A stretch of DNA of 64,000 nucleotides from contig CM034102.1 in NCBI GenBank assembly GCA_019914945.1, forward strand, positions 7,057,501 through 7,121,500, in the 5' to 3' direction. Position 1 is the stretch's first letter; each line of letters opens with the position of its first letter. This stretch comes from Typha latifolia (taxonomy: Eukaryota > Streptophyta > Magnoliopsida > Poales > Typhaceae). Made by a program: the position numbers and the translations under genes. The notes under the pieces are model-generated. The model was given only the letters and a program-made list of their open reading frames with translations. It was not told the origin of the DNA and ran no database searches. Below are positions 21,860 through 33,331 of this stretch, in pieces.

Positions 21860-23440
21860 ATGGTAGCTTGTACAAAGAAAGCAGACCGTATTAAACCTCT
21901 TCTCGCTAAGCTTATCTCCTTTGAGCAATCTGCCTTTGTGGCAAGTCGACATATTTATGATAATATTATACTTGCTCATGAGATTGCACAATCTATGCTC
22001 CCTCACAAACAACAGGATAAGTTTATCATAATAAAAGTGAATCGAAAAATGCATATGATCATATTAACTAGAAAGCCATTCATGAGGCAACGACCAAGAT
22101 GAATTTTTTGTCTCAATTTGTTGATTGGATTTCTTCTTGTGTTTCTTCATGTTTCTTTGTTGCCCTACTCAATAGATATGCATTGAAATGATTTTTGGGC
22201 GAAAGAGGCATCTGACAAGGGAGTCCCCTCTCACCTTACCTCTTTATTTTGGTTACTCAGGTTCTTCAAATCTTTTTCATGAGGCAATTAGTGATGGAAA
22301 GATCACTTTGTTTAGTGTGGGCGCTAATATTGGCATTAGCCACTTGATGTATGATCTTCTCATCATTATTAATGCTGAGGTAACTTCTTGTGAGAATCTT
22401 CTCAAGATTTTTAATAATTTTGGAAGAATTTCTAACCTTTATGTTAATTCAAATAAGTTAGACATTTGATTTTTGTCGCATTTGCCTCCTCTTCTTGTTG
22501 ACCATATTGGGGATCTTCTTAAAATATGGACTGAGTCTTTTTCAATTACTTACTTGGGTGCCTAGATATCTCCTAAACACTCTTTTCTTAAAGATCATAA
22601 GGATCTCTTTGCTCGGATTGATAGGAGATTGGCAGGATGGAAGAAGACGTCCATTTCCCAAGTGGATAGACTCACACTCATTAACTCTATCTTGAACTAT
22701 ATTCTTGTTCATATGCCTTGTTCCACTTGGATCTCTTTGGCTATGGTTGATCGATTGCCAAGGCTACTAGGGGTTTTCTCTAGGATTATGGACATGGCCA
22801 AGTGGGCCTCCATCTACTAGGATGGGATGTAATTACTCATCCTAAGCATGCCCAGATTGGCGATTTAGGCTCTTAGAAGGGTGCAATTAGCTATTGCTAC
22901 CAAGAAAGTCCTTGATGTCCTTAATTGCTATAAGGGGGGAGTGGGTTAAGCTAGGGCAGGCTAAATATGGCAAACCACTTACTTAGTGGATTAACAAGCG
23001 CATGTGTATTTCTACTAGTAGGTATCTCATTCTTGAGACTACTCTTGCCATTCGGGAATGCCTCTTTAAAATTATAAGAGATGGCAATTTACTGCATTTT
23101 GGATGATTTGTGGATCGACGTCCTCCCTTTTTTCGTCTAGCCCACTTTTTCTTGACATGGATCCGTTAATGTGATCCATATATGCCTGCTCTTATTATGG
23201 GTCAGGTTTGGAGGGAGGTCCTTATTCTTTAGTTGTTTGGACTGACATTGTGTGAGAAGGTTTTTGAGATTTGCTTGCCCGTGCAAGTGGGGCTGGACTA
23301 CTAGGTCTTGTGCCCACAATTGCAAAGTTTGGCCTTGGTTAGGTGTGTGTACAGTTAACTTCGTAGGGTTGAACCTGCTAGCTCAATAGATTAGAAAGGT
23401 TGGAAGCTCCTTTGGCCCTTGTCACTACCGCCAAATATTA
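21860..23440 (+). pseudogene. L1 ORF2 reverse transcriptase region (broken)
   Basis: Frames at 21860-22102, 22188-22469, 22495-22695 and 22629-22820 together carry L1 reverse transcriptase blocks in order. They show RIKPLLAKLISFEQSAFV, then a decayed 'KRGIRQG-PLSPYLF' block in a shifted frame, then SHLMYDLLIIINAE replacing the 'FADD' region. LAGWKKTSISQVDRLTLINS follows. At least three frame changes and several stops show that it is dead. Confidence 0.8.
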
Positions 23441-23450
23441 AGTTGTTTCT

Positions 23451-24047
23451 AGGGGTGAAAACGGATCGGATACGGATCGGATAGTGCTCAACCCATATCC
23501 GGATCCATATTTTTAGTCCGGATACGGATTCGGATACGGATATTAGACGGATAGCAAAATTTAAAACCATATCCTAACTAAACGGAGACAAATAATTTTC
23601 GGATAGAGGATCGGATCTTAAACGGATATTGATTGAATTTCAAATAATTATAATATTTTATTTATATATAATTAACACAAAATTATTAAGAGTTTTACGC
23701 TAAATAATTTTTTTTATATGTCAAATTTATAAAATTAGAGAAATTAATCTCTATAAATAATATATAATGTATTATTAGTAATAATATTAAAATTTACTAT
23801 TTAAATAAGGAAATTAAAAACTGTAAATCATTTAAAAAAATATGCGGATAAACGGATATCCGATATCCGTATCCGAATCTGAAAAATATATCCGACCCGT
23901 ATCCGAATCCGTATCCGATTTTTCAAAAATTCTATCCGTATCCGAATCTGTATCCGAATCGGATAAATTTTTTTTATCCGAATCCAATCCGAATCGGGTC
24001 GGATAGCGGGTCCGGTCGAAGTTAATCCGACCCGTTTTCACCCCTAG
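23451..24047. mobile_element. hAT-like MITE, about 600 bp, inserted in the LINE
   Basis: The ends aggggtgaaaacggatcgg and ccgacccgttttcacccctag are inverted copies, flanked by a perfect 8-bp duplication, ttgtttct (23443-23450 and 24048-24055). Long inverted arrays of 'ggatacggat / atccgtatcc' words occupy both ends. Removing it and one duplication copy restores an open LINE zf-RVT segment (PPNIKLFLL across the site), which confirms the boundary. Confidence 0.88.
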
Positions 24048-24055
24048 TTGTTTCT

Positions 24056-24681
24056 CTTAAGCTTTGTTAGAATGTCTCCCAACTCGCGATGCTTTGGGTT
24101 GGCTAGGAATGGAATTTGATCGCATCAGCCCTTTGTGTGTATTTTTGATGAGACTGCTTCTCATCTTTTGTTTTGCTGCAATTATGATATTAATATTTGG
24201 TCAAACCTGTAGCTGCTTTGGAACTATGATTGCCTCACCTCGAGTTGGGTGAATAGACAATGTTTCTTTGTGGGGGAAAATCTTTCTACCCCGATAGAGC
24301 TATGCTTTATTCCCTTATTGCTGTTGTGTTTTGAAATATCTGGAAGGGTTGTAATGATGCAGTGTTCAACTAGGGCGATCCATTGTGCTTGCATACGAGT
24401 ACTATGAAGCTCCCTATAAACCTCAATTCTGTAATCTTGCTGCCAGTCACCTTATCGGGTGGGACACTCCTCTGTCAGGCTTCCTTAAGCTAAACACAGA
24501 TGACTCAATCACAGGACCCTTTTAGTCGGGTGGGTTGAGTTTTATTTTTTGCTCAGAGAGAGACACTCCTATATTTTCTAGTAATCATTTTGGCTGTTTC
24601 TCCTTTGTGCTTATGGTTGAAACCGTTGCCCTATGGGAAATGTTCATGGCCACCCGACACCATGTTTTCTGAGACTAACTG
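24056..24681 (+). pseudogene. L1 zf-RVT and RNase H N-terminal region
   Basis: Shifted frames show PTRDALGWLGMEFDRISPLC of the zf-RVT zinc region and then FLKLNTDDSITGPF. The latter is the first strand of the L1-type RNase H with its catalytic aspartate (usual form LNTDGS). The domain is cut at 24681 by the solo LTR, and its second half resumes at 26446. Confidence 0.7.
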
Positions 24682-26440
24682 TGTATTAACTGAAAAAAGA
24701 AGATAAACATATAATAACGATAAGGATAATAATGCACTTATCCTTAATCCGTATTAGAATCCTATTAGAAAATAAAAAAGAAAACTAAACCTGTATCTTT
24801 TTAGGATTTATATTCTTATATATATATACTAAATAATAATAAAAAATATATAGAGAAGAGAAATCCTAAACTTTTAAGAGAGAGAATGTGGAGACGTCTG
24901 CTGCAAGAGTGCAACAAAGGAAGAAGAAGAAAGAAGGAGAAAGAAGGCAGAAGGAAGTTCAAAGAAACGAAAGAGAGAAGGGGTCTGCTGCTATAGTACG
25001 TACGATACTGTAGTAACAATACTAAAGTCAAAAGAAGGGAAGAAAGAGACAAACAGCTTTGGGAACAGTGATTTTTAAAGAACATTTCAAAAATTAAAAT
25101 TTATTTGGATAAGCGTGAGAGACAAGTTTTCTTATTCATATTTTGTTTTATTAATACAGAAAAACTAATAGTAATTTTCTTTTATTAGATAAAATCGGTA
25201 TAAAGATGTTCAAATGTTTATGATATCTTCTATAGGTATATTTTATTAGTTTATTAAAAACAGTGATAAGTTAGACATTCATGGTTATATTTTATTGGTT
25301 CATTAGAAATAATGATAATTTGGCATTCATAATTATATTTTATCGGTTCATTAGATTTTATTGGTTCATGTAAATGTTTATTTACTGTTAGTTTTTATGA
25401 TTAAGAATTAGATTTTTTTGAAATAATCTCTTTTAGATAATGAGACATTGGATTTTAGATATGAACCATATTTTGTTTTTATGTAAATAGGATATAAAAG
25501 TTAATCATGATATTAGAGCATTGTATGAGTTTAAAATTATTTGATTCAAAATACATTGACATCTATGCATTATTTAATTCATATATAATGAATTCTTTGA
25601 TAAAAATTAAGAATCTAGAAATATATGATCATGATTTAATTTGGATTGAGTTAGTATGAATTATACAAGTGAAAGAGATATTTGGAACCCATTTTTGATA
25701 GATAAGTCCAGAGAAAATATTTTTGCAATGTAACGTTACAGCGTGCTACGAAGTGACTCTAGCAGGATTAGGAAAAAGATTCAGAGATTTTTATCCTGAT
25801 GACTAATCTTACTCAATGGTTAGAGAAAAAATTAATAGGGTACTGTAGAGTATCTACTGTGACCCTAAACAGATTAGCTATCTAGAAAATTCTCGGGCGC
25901 TATCCCGATGATGCCGAGTAGTGTGATGTGGCAACGAGTAAGAGTACCCATTAAAGAGACAATATAATATTTTATCAGTTTTGTCAAGTATCTAAAATAT
26001 TAATTCTAAGAGATATAAATTCTATTTTTTGAGTGATTTATTCAGAAATGCAAGTTATATTTATCACTTTTTAATTTTTCTATTGTTAGACATATTCATA
26101 GATTGAGTGAGATTACTTATTAATTGTCGAGCTCATTAAAAATCTATATTTTTAGGAGCGGACCAGAATAATTTAAAGTTGGACTTTGGAGACCAAGCTC
26201 GAGATTAAAATCCTCCATATTAGGAGCCTATGGATTAGTTTTAGTTATTTAGATTTTCTTTTCATATCATATTAATAGTTGCTGAATCTTATGAATTATT
26301 TAGATATTATTTTAGTTAGATTAATTTTTGAATAAAAATCTTTGGCTTTATCTTAGGTATAAATTTTTTTGTTTTCATTGGCTTCATGTCTCTTGGAATT
26401 GTTTTCTCAGGGCATATCATATCTCTAAGCTGGTGTGACA
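24682..26440 (+). mobile_element. Solo LTR of a Ty3/gypsy element inside the LINE
   Basis: This 1.76-kb unit starts tgtattaactg and ends ggtgtgaca, with a perfect 5-bp duplication aactg on both sides (24677-24681 and 26441-26445). Across the site the LINE RNase H frame resumes with LLLVNSLIDCQLIIFA, so no internal element sequence is left. It matches the LTR at 38889-40490 over most of its length. The plus orientation is taken from that copy. Confidence 0.85.
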
Positions 26441-26664
26441 AACTGCTTTTGGTCAACTCCTTAATAGACTGTCAACTCATCATTTTTGCTATTTCACATT
26501 GTTATGTTTCCCATATCTACTGGAAGGCAATAAAAATGTTGATTGGCTCATAAATACTGGTAGATTTATGAGTTTTGGATGTACATGGGAAGGAGCTTTC
26601 CCTATTTCTCTTGTACAATTTTTCACTACTGATATTTAGTGAGCATTTTATAAAGCAATACAAT

Positions 26665-26858
26665 CTATCTCTTTTTCTTTAAGAAAATATATTTCAAACA
26701 TTCATTTGTTCAATAAGTCTGGACTAGACAAATTTGCTTAGTCAAACCCAATCAGTATTACTAGTCGGTAAAACAATCTCAATCTAGAAATCAAACAAAA
26801 CTACAATCAAGAGAAAAGACTCTTTAACTTAATGAAAGCACAAATACCTCCTAGACAA
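26665..26858. repeat. Duplicate of the LINE tail and OEP24 3' flank
   Basis: From the LINE tail (ctatctctttttctttaag) through the words ttcaataagtctgg, gtcaaacccaat, aatctagaaat and caatcaagagaaaagac to aatgaaagcacaaat, this block matches 40495-40684. That second block continues beyond the inserted gypsy element at 43484-43490, next to OEP24. At the 3' end the copy stops and gypsy gag begins. Confidence 0.85.
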
Positions 26859-27615
26859 AGACTAACAGGATGAGATTTTGATAGGACTGCTAGCAATATT
26901 GCTACTAATGAAGAGTTTGAGCTTGGCCCAAATCCAGCAGATATACACCCTGCAGCAGATTATGTGTTAGTGGTTTTTGATAGCAATCCAACATCTACTA
27001 CTACCCAAAATGAAATGCCTACAGGTCCTGAAACTAGTTCTGCGCTTGTTGATAAGATACTCCATGTTTCCCAAGATATAGCATAGATACTTAGTGATCA
27101 AGCCGCGTCTTTTGCTCAACCCACGTCTTTTGCTCAACCCACTAGGGTTAGGCCCTTCAGTACGGGCAAGGGTACTTCTTTTGATAAATTTCTCAAGATT
27201 TCACCACCATCCCTCAAGGGTTCCACTGAACCGGTTGAGGTAGAGGCTTGTCTTTTGAGAATGCAAAAGATTGCCTACAATGCACAGATGAACAATAAGT
27301 CTACTTTGCATCCCATATGTTTGAGGATAGTGCAGAGCACTGGTGGCGTTCGGTGAAACATAAATTGGATAGAAAGGAAACTCAATTAAATTGGAACAAA
27401 TTTTTAGAGCTATTTTATGATAAATATTATCATTTTACCTTTTGCAAGCAAAAGAAGTTAGAATTGCTCACCCTAAAATAAGAGAATATGTCTGTAGAGA
27501 TTATGAGGCTAAGTTTGCTGAATTGTCTCATTTTGCTCCGCACTTAGTTGAAAAAGAGGAAGATAAAGTGATGATTTTTGAGAATGGACTACGATAAGGA
27601 TCGTGCTATTTCTCA
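26852..27615 (+). pseudogene. gypsy gag, first part
   Basis: Translation starts at a position reading ATA-P-P-R-Q-R, where gypsy gags often have Met-P-P-R. It runs with two early stops to a gag capsid domain: FASHMFEDSAEHWWRSVKHK and LNWNKFLELFYDKYY, followed by the expected EYEAKFAELSHFAP-type block in decayed form. The frame is interrupted at the tcatg site by the solo LTR 27616-31001. Stops and a frame change near 27478 show it is not functional. Confidence 0.75.
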
Positions 27616-30600
27616 TGTGTAACACCCCCGCCCAACATGGGCACGTGCATGCCCACGCGCCCACACAGCACGCGCGGTGCATGCGACAAGACGGGCGAAG
27701 CCCGTCACGCATAGATACTCCCTTGTACACATACAATAATGACATCATCAAATACTACATGCTAACATATTCATGCTCATATAATCCAACACCAAATAAA
27801 ACATACTATTAACCAAATAAACCTGTTAACATGTGAATATCCAAGTCCATAATACTATACACTAGACCACTACATAATCTGGTAGTACCCACATAGGCCA
27901 CAAAAAACTACCAAGATACAACAAAAATGACTAATACAAGAGTACACTATGATTCGACCTGTATGATACAAGTCATCGTCTAATACAAAAGAGTATAAAT
28001 ATCAAGTACTGGTACAAGTCAATATCTGGTTAAACTATTATTTGTACCATATCGCGTCTATGGCTCACCTCATCTTTCTAAAATATCTCCTCGGAATATC
28101 TCGAATCAGTATCACGTACCATATTATCTGTGGGGGTTAGAAAAAAAAAGGAGAGTCATGAGCAAAAAGCTTAGTGAATAGACCTTATCAGTGATGCCAA
28201 ACAGAGAGTAAATCATGTACTGGATAATATGAATTATAAAGCAACATGATGCCATGTATGAACATGTATATATGTATCCTTAATGACATATATATGAATG
28301 AAATCAATTCTCATGAATTAGCATATTATATTGTCAACCAAAAAAATATCACATGATAAAATTATCATATAACATCACTGAATATAACGGTATATCATGT
28401 ATATCAATTATGATCCAATGATACTAGTCACATCAATGATGATGCATGATGCATGATGCATGCCAACCACTAGATAATCGTATATGTCAGAACCAGATAT
28501 AATTCACATATCTCTCACTATCATAATTATTCGTCGGAGCTCTGAATATCATCCACCATGCTGGACTACGGTATCCGGCCTCAAACTCGATATACATCAT
28601 GTCACAAGCTTAGAGCATACCATGTCATACGCTAAGAATATCTCTATAGATAAATTATACTCTGCCATACGCTAAGGGTATCTCTGTAGATAAATCATGC
28701 CCTGCCATACGCTAAGGGTATCTCAAAAGAAAGTAATCATACCCTGCCATACGCTAAGGGTATATCAATGATAGTTGTACCCTATCATACGCTAAGAGTA
28801 CAACCATCAACCATCACCATACTCTACCATACGCTAAGAGCATGTCTAGTACCAGTCCGGACTAGATACCGTTCTAGCCGTTCTAGCCATCACATCATAT
28901 CACATCACATCACATCAAATACACATGTACTTTTATGATTTCCTATACATGATAAATCACATGCATATATTCAGTACGACAACAGATCATGCAACTCAAA
29001 AATTTAGGTGGTAAATAAGCCAAGAGAAAAATGATGTAATGCAGACTCCAACCATGTATCTAACACATGCATACTCCTGCTAATCTCTCACATGCACAGT
29101 CATGATAGAGATCATCCCGACATAGCCCCATAACATTATAATCATCTCCAATCATCTCTATATATCACCAATATCCGAGATTAACCTAATCAAATGTATG
29201 ATAAAATATGCTTGATTGAAATCATCTCTATATAAAGTCATATAATCATGCTAGAGGCCAAAACATGCATGTACATAATATATAATATAACCTAATTTGA
29301 GAAAGGCGTCTAGGGGATAAGACTACTCACCGTTTGATTAGAAGACACAAACCACGCATCTCTCACATCCGTTAGTTAACCGACACTCATCGCTAGCAAG
29401 GTCCATAGGGTCTCAAATAAGGGGGTTCGGTATCTGAAAATATTCAAGTAATATTAGTTAGTCATTTATCCAATTAGAATTAGTTCAAGTAGAATATAAA
29501 TGTTTATTTGGTTTAAAATCACTTCTTTTACTTTGTACATAACTAGATTCACATTATAGGTACGATTCAAATATTATGACATACTATTATTATAAAATGC
29601 TAGTTATAATATACGGAGAAAGGTTCGTTTCTTTTTATTTAATATTCTAAATATATAATTATAAAGTAAAAGCTAAACAATTATAAATGGGATATAAGTA
29701 TAGATAAGATCTATTTATAATAAATTTATATTTCTTAGTCTATTTTGATTAATTAGAAGTTATGTAGTATTTACTTAACTATGCAAAATAATTAATTAAT
29801 TAATAAGACTAGTATCTTATTCTACACACAATAATATATAATAAATTGTTAAGATTACTTAAATTGCATATATTATGAATATGAGTACATAAATTTAATA
29901 ATTATAATTTACAACACTATCTATTAATCTAATAGAAATATAAATACATAGTTACATGAAAATAAGTATTAACTATATTTATGCATAATAGTTTATAACC
30001 TAGTTAATCATTAATTATACTAATTATAATTAATAATCATCATGTTGAAGAATATACATTATTATTAAAACAATTAATTTCTAAATAATTTATCTACATT
30101 AATTAAGGAAGTAATTCGTAAATAAATAAATAAATAAAAAATAAAGTAGATAATAAAACAATATCACCAGTTTTGGGCTCGGCCCAGCAATGTGCAGAAA
30201 AAAAGAAAGGAGTAGAAGCTGAGGAGGAAGAAGAAGAAAAAAAGAAAGCATAAGAAGAAAAAGGAGGAGGAGGAGGAGAGGAAGAAGAAGAAGAAGGGAG
30301 GAGAAGGAGAAGAAGAAGAGAGGAGGGGAGCTTATAAAAAAGATAATAGAAAGAGAGTGGTCAGGAGAGAGGAAGAAGAAGAAGAAGAAGGGAGGAGAAG
30401 GAGAAGAAGAAGAGAGGAGGGGAGCTAAGGGAAAAGAAAGGAGAAAGGAAGAAGAAATAAGAAATAAGAAGAAAGAAAGAAGAAGAAGAAGAAGCAGAAG
30501 AAGAAGAAGAGAAGAGGAAGAGAAGAAAGAGAGAAGGTGAGGGAGGGGGTTGCGGACCTGGGCCGACGGGGAGGACACCGACCGATGTTGACCAGCCAGC

Positions 30601-31001
30601 GGCCGGCCTCTCGCCGGCGGCTCGGCTCCAATGAGCTCGAGCTCGGGCGAGAGAGAGAGAGAGAGAGGGAAAGAGAGAGAGGAAGAGCTTCTCACCGGCG
30701 GCGGCAGCTTCGGGAAGGTGAGGCGGACCGACGTCGGCAACGAGGAGAAGTGAGTGGAGAGAGAGTGGAGTGAGAGATAGACCGAGAGAGATAGATAGAT
30801 AGAGAGAGAGGGAAGGCGGTGGGGGTCTTGGCGGGGGCTGCGACGGCGCTAGGGCCCGTTGCGGCTAGCTAGACGCAGCCAGTTGGCTACGGCGACGCGA
30901 GGGGGTGCGTGGCTCCCCCTCCCCATGCTGCCCCATTGCATGGGCACGAGGCTGGCCACGTCGTGCCCATGTAAATTTTTTTTTAAGGTTGGGTTGTTAC
31001 A
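27616..31001. mobile_element. Solo LTR, 3.4 kb, inserted in gypsy gag
   Basis: The block begins tgtaacacccccgccc and ends ggttgggttgttaca (TGTAAC/GTTACA ends). It is flanked by tcatg at 27613-27617, which overlaps the first two bases, and tcatg at 31002-31006. The gag frame continues across it (AISH then ECKTYVELVAKALIIGRR). It matches 33414-36484 in order: the C-rich start, a 'gtgggggttag' block, AT-rich middle, GA/CT-rich microsatellites and end. Such an LTR is unusually long. The 213-codon serine/leucine frame at 30099-30740 is a low-complexity artefact of the CT tracts. Confidence 0.82.
28640..28850. repeat. Tandem repeat inside the 3.4-kb LTR
   Basis: About five units of 45-60 bp share the word ccatacgctaagggtat (or agagtat), separated by variable spacers. 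The related LTR at 33414-36484 has only about two units (34430-34490), so the copy number differs between members. Confidence 0.8.
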
Positions 31002-31480
31002 TCATGAATGTAAAACTTATGTTGAGTTGGTCGCTAAAGCACTCATTATTGGAAGACGTTTGGAAGAAGCTAAATTGGAGAGAGAGCAAGAGCAAGTTAA
31101 AAGGCAAAAACCCAATCTTAATCCGAGCCAAGGTAGCCGAGCAAACCAATCATGAAAGTCGAAGAATATGTCAAACTATTTGAGTGGTGGCGATGGGCAG
31201 AAAACCCAAGGACCATGTCGAAGATGCAAGCTGATGCATTCTATAGGAGTTGATTGTAATGGAGCACCGCGTGTTTGTTTCAAGTGCTGAAAGACCAGTC
31301 ATATTTCTTGTCATTGTCGGACATCATCATGAGGGACTTTAGCACCCCAGAACCAGCAATATCAAACTCAAGGACCTAGTGCAAATCTTGGAGCACAAAG
31401 TTATAGATCACCAGCTACCTCTGAGCATCGAAAATCTTTAGTTAGCTCCGGAGCATCAAAACCAAGGCCTCAGGCTTAAG
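31002..31480 (+). pseudogene. gypsy gag, second part with zinc knuckle
   Basis: The gag frame resumes with ECKTYVELVAKALIIGRRLE and an EREQEQVKRQ-rich linker. After a stop and frame change comes a CCHC-type knuckle near 31220-31320 (CRRCKLMHSI...VCFKC...HISCHC in translation), of the usual nucleocapsid type. Confidence 0.7.
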
Positions 31481-31489
31481 GGGGTGTTA

Positions 31490-33331
31490 TGCTTTGACCC
31501 GAGAGGATGCTGAGTACTCTCCTACTGTAGTTCAAGGTATACTTTGCATCTCTTCCATGCTAGCAAAAGTACTTATTAATGTTGGAGCTACACAATCTTT
31601 TGCTACACCTACATTTATAAATAGACTATTTATCACACCTGAGCTTATGGATACTTGTCTAGTTATTTTTACACCAGTAGGAAGTACTATATGTTTAGAC
31701 TATGTATGCAAATTCTCCATGGTGGAACTTGAGGGGAGTGCCTTCCCGTGGATCTTATATCTCTAGAGATGAACGACTTTGATGTCATCCTTGGTATGGA
31801 CTAGTTGGTTGCGCATCATGCGACAATTGATTATAGGCAGCAGAAAATTACTTTTACTCTATCTGGTCAACCTAAACTTTTCTTTCAGGGAGAGAAAAAG
31901 TTCCCTTGAACAAGCATTATATCTGCACTTCATGCTAATAAATTACTTAAGAAAGGTTGTGAGGGCTACGTAGCATCTGTTGTAGACATGCAAAAATCAA
32001 CACCATGCATTGAAGACTTTTCAATTGTGAGAGACTTCCATGATATTTTTCCTAAAGATCTTCCCAAATTTCTACCAGATTGTGAGATTGAATTCAAAAT
32101 AGATTTGACTCCTAATATTGTACCAATATCTAAAACAACACCAGTTGAATTGCAAGAGTTGTAGACTCAATTGTAAGAATTATTAGACCCGGGTTTTATT
32201 AGGCCTAGTGTATCACTCTAGGGAGCACTAGTCTTATTTGTAAAAAGGAAAGATGGGTCTTTGCGTCTTTGTATTGATTATCATGAGCTAAACAAGGTCA
32301 CAATTAAAAAACAGATATCCTTTACCTTACATTGAAGATTTGATCAATTACAGGGAGCACAAGTCTTCTCCAAGATTGATTTGAGATCTGGCTACTACCA
32401 ATGAAAAATCAAGGAGGAAGACATTCCTAAAACAACGTTTAGGACTCGCTATGGTCATTATGAATTTTTGGTTATGCCTTTTAGACTTACTAATGCATTC
32501 ACAGAATTCATGGATTTGATGAATAGAATATTTATGCCTCAATTAAATCATTATGGTGTTGTCTTCATTGATGATATCTTGATATATTCTGAAAGCAAGG
32601 AGGAACATGAGAAACATTTGAGGACAGACCTTCAAACTTTGAGAGAGAAAAAATTATTTGCCAAGTTTAAAAAATGTGAGTTATGGCTGGATAGTGTATC
32701 TTTTCTGGGTCATGTGATCAGTAAAGGAGGAGTATGAGTTGATCCAAAGAAAATTGAAGCTGTGGTGGATTGGTCTACACCTACCTCAGTAATAGAAGTG
32801 CGTAGTTTCTTGCGATTGGTTAGCTATTGTATAAGATTTGTAGAGGGTTCTTCTCAGATTTCTCTTCTGGCTTCTGCTCATGCACTTGACTAGAAAATGG
32901 GTAAAATATGAATGGACAGATGATTGTGAACAACTTTCAAGAGCTCAAAACAAAATTGATTTCAGCACCAATCCTTTCACTCCCAACAATGGGTGGCAAT
33001 ATCATCATTTATAGTGAGGCTTCACAATATAGATTAGGTTCGGTACTTACGTAGAATGATAAAGTCATTGCTTATGCATCTCGACAGTTAAAGCCTCATG
33101 AAAATAATTATCCTACTCATGACTTGGAGTTGGTTACAATTGTTTTTGCTCTTAAAATTTGGCATCATTATCTCTATGGAGAGTCTTGTTCTATCTATAC
33201 AAATTATAAAAGCCTTAAATATATATTCACACTGAAGGAGCTAAATCTTAGACAACACTGATGGTTGGAGTTAATCAAAGACTATGATGTTTGCATCAAT
33301 TACCACCTAGGCAAATCAAATGTAGTGGCTG
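31490..33331 (+). pseudogene. gypsy pol: protease, reverse transcriptase, RNase H
   Basis: The order is protease (VLINVGATQSFATPTF near 31570; the usual catalytic D of D-S/T-G is N here), linker, reverse transcriptase with [30 protein letters not shown] and the catalytic [18 protein letters not shown] (about 32563), and RNase H with [20 protein letters not shown] and [20 protein letters not shown]. The sequence is close to the Tekay/Del-type chromovirus consensus. At least ten stops or frameshifts are present. The frame is cut at 33331 by the solo LTR 33332-37531. Confidence 0.85.

Larger units (their letters stand above)
18300..26690 (+). mobile_element. L1-type LINE, decayed and interrupted
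   Basis: An L1 element on the plus strand with an ORF1 region (about 18340-20330) and an ORF2 region (from about 20412). ORF2 begins with the endonuclease start (translation of ttcttggaactgctgaggcatcgc, L1 motif SWNCRGIG with a stop), then the reverse transcriptase block, the zf-RVT region and RNase H. It ends in a typical L1 tail (ataaagcaatacaatc, then ctctttttctttaag). Many stops and frameshifts are present. Part of the endonuclease and the start of reverse transcriptase are replaced by unrelated sequence at about 20960-21840. A hAT MITE (23451-24047) and a solo LTR (24682-26440) are later insertions. Confidence 0.8.

Noticed and set aside
28640..28850. CRISPR-like array
   Set aside because: Irregular unit and spacer lengths inside a plant LTR; a simple tandem repeat.
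30099..30740. 213-codon frame on the minus strand (and similar frames at 35900-36438 and 14511-14801)
   Set aside because: They are made of S, L, F, R or E runs from CT/GA microsatellites and are not proteins.
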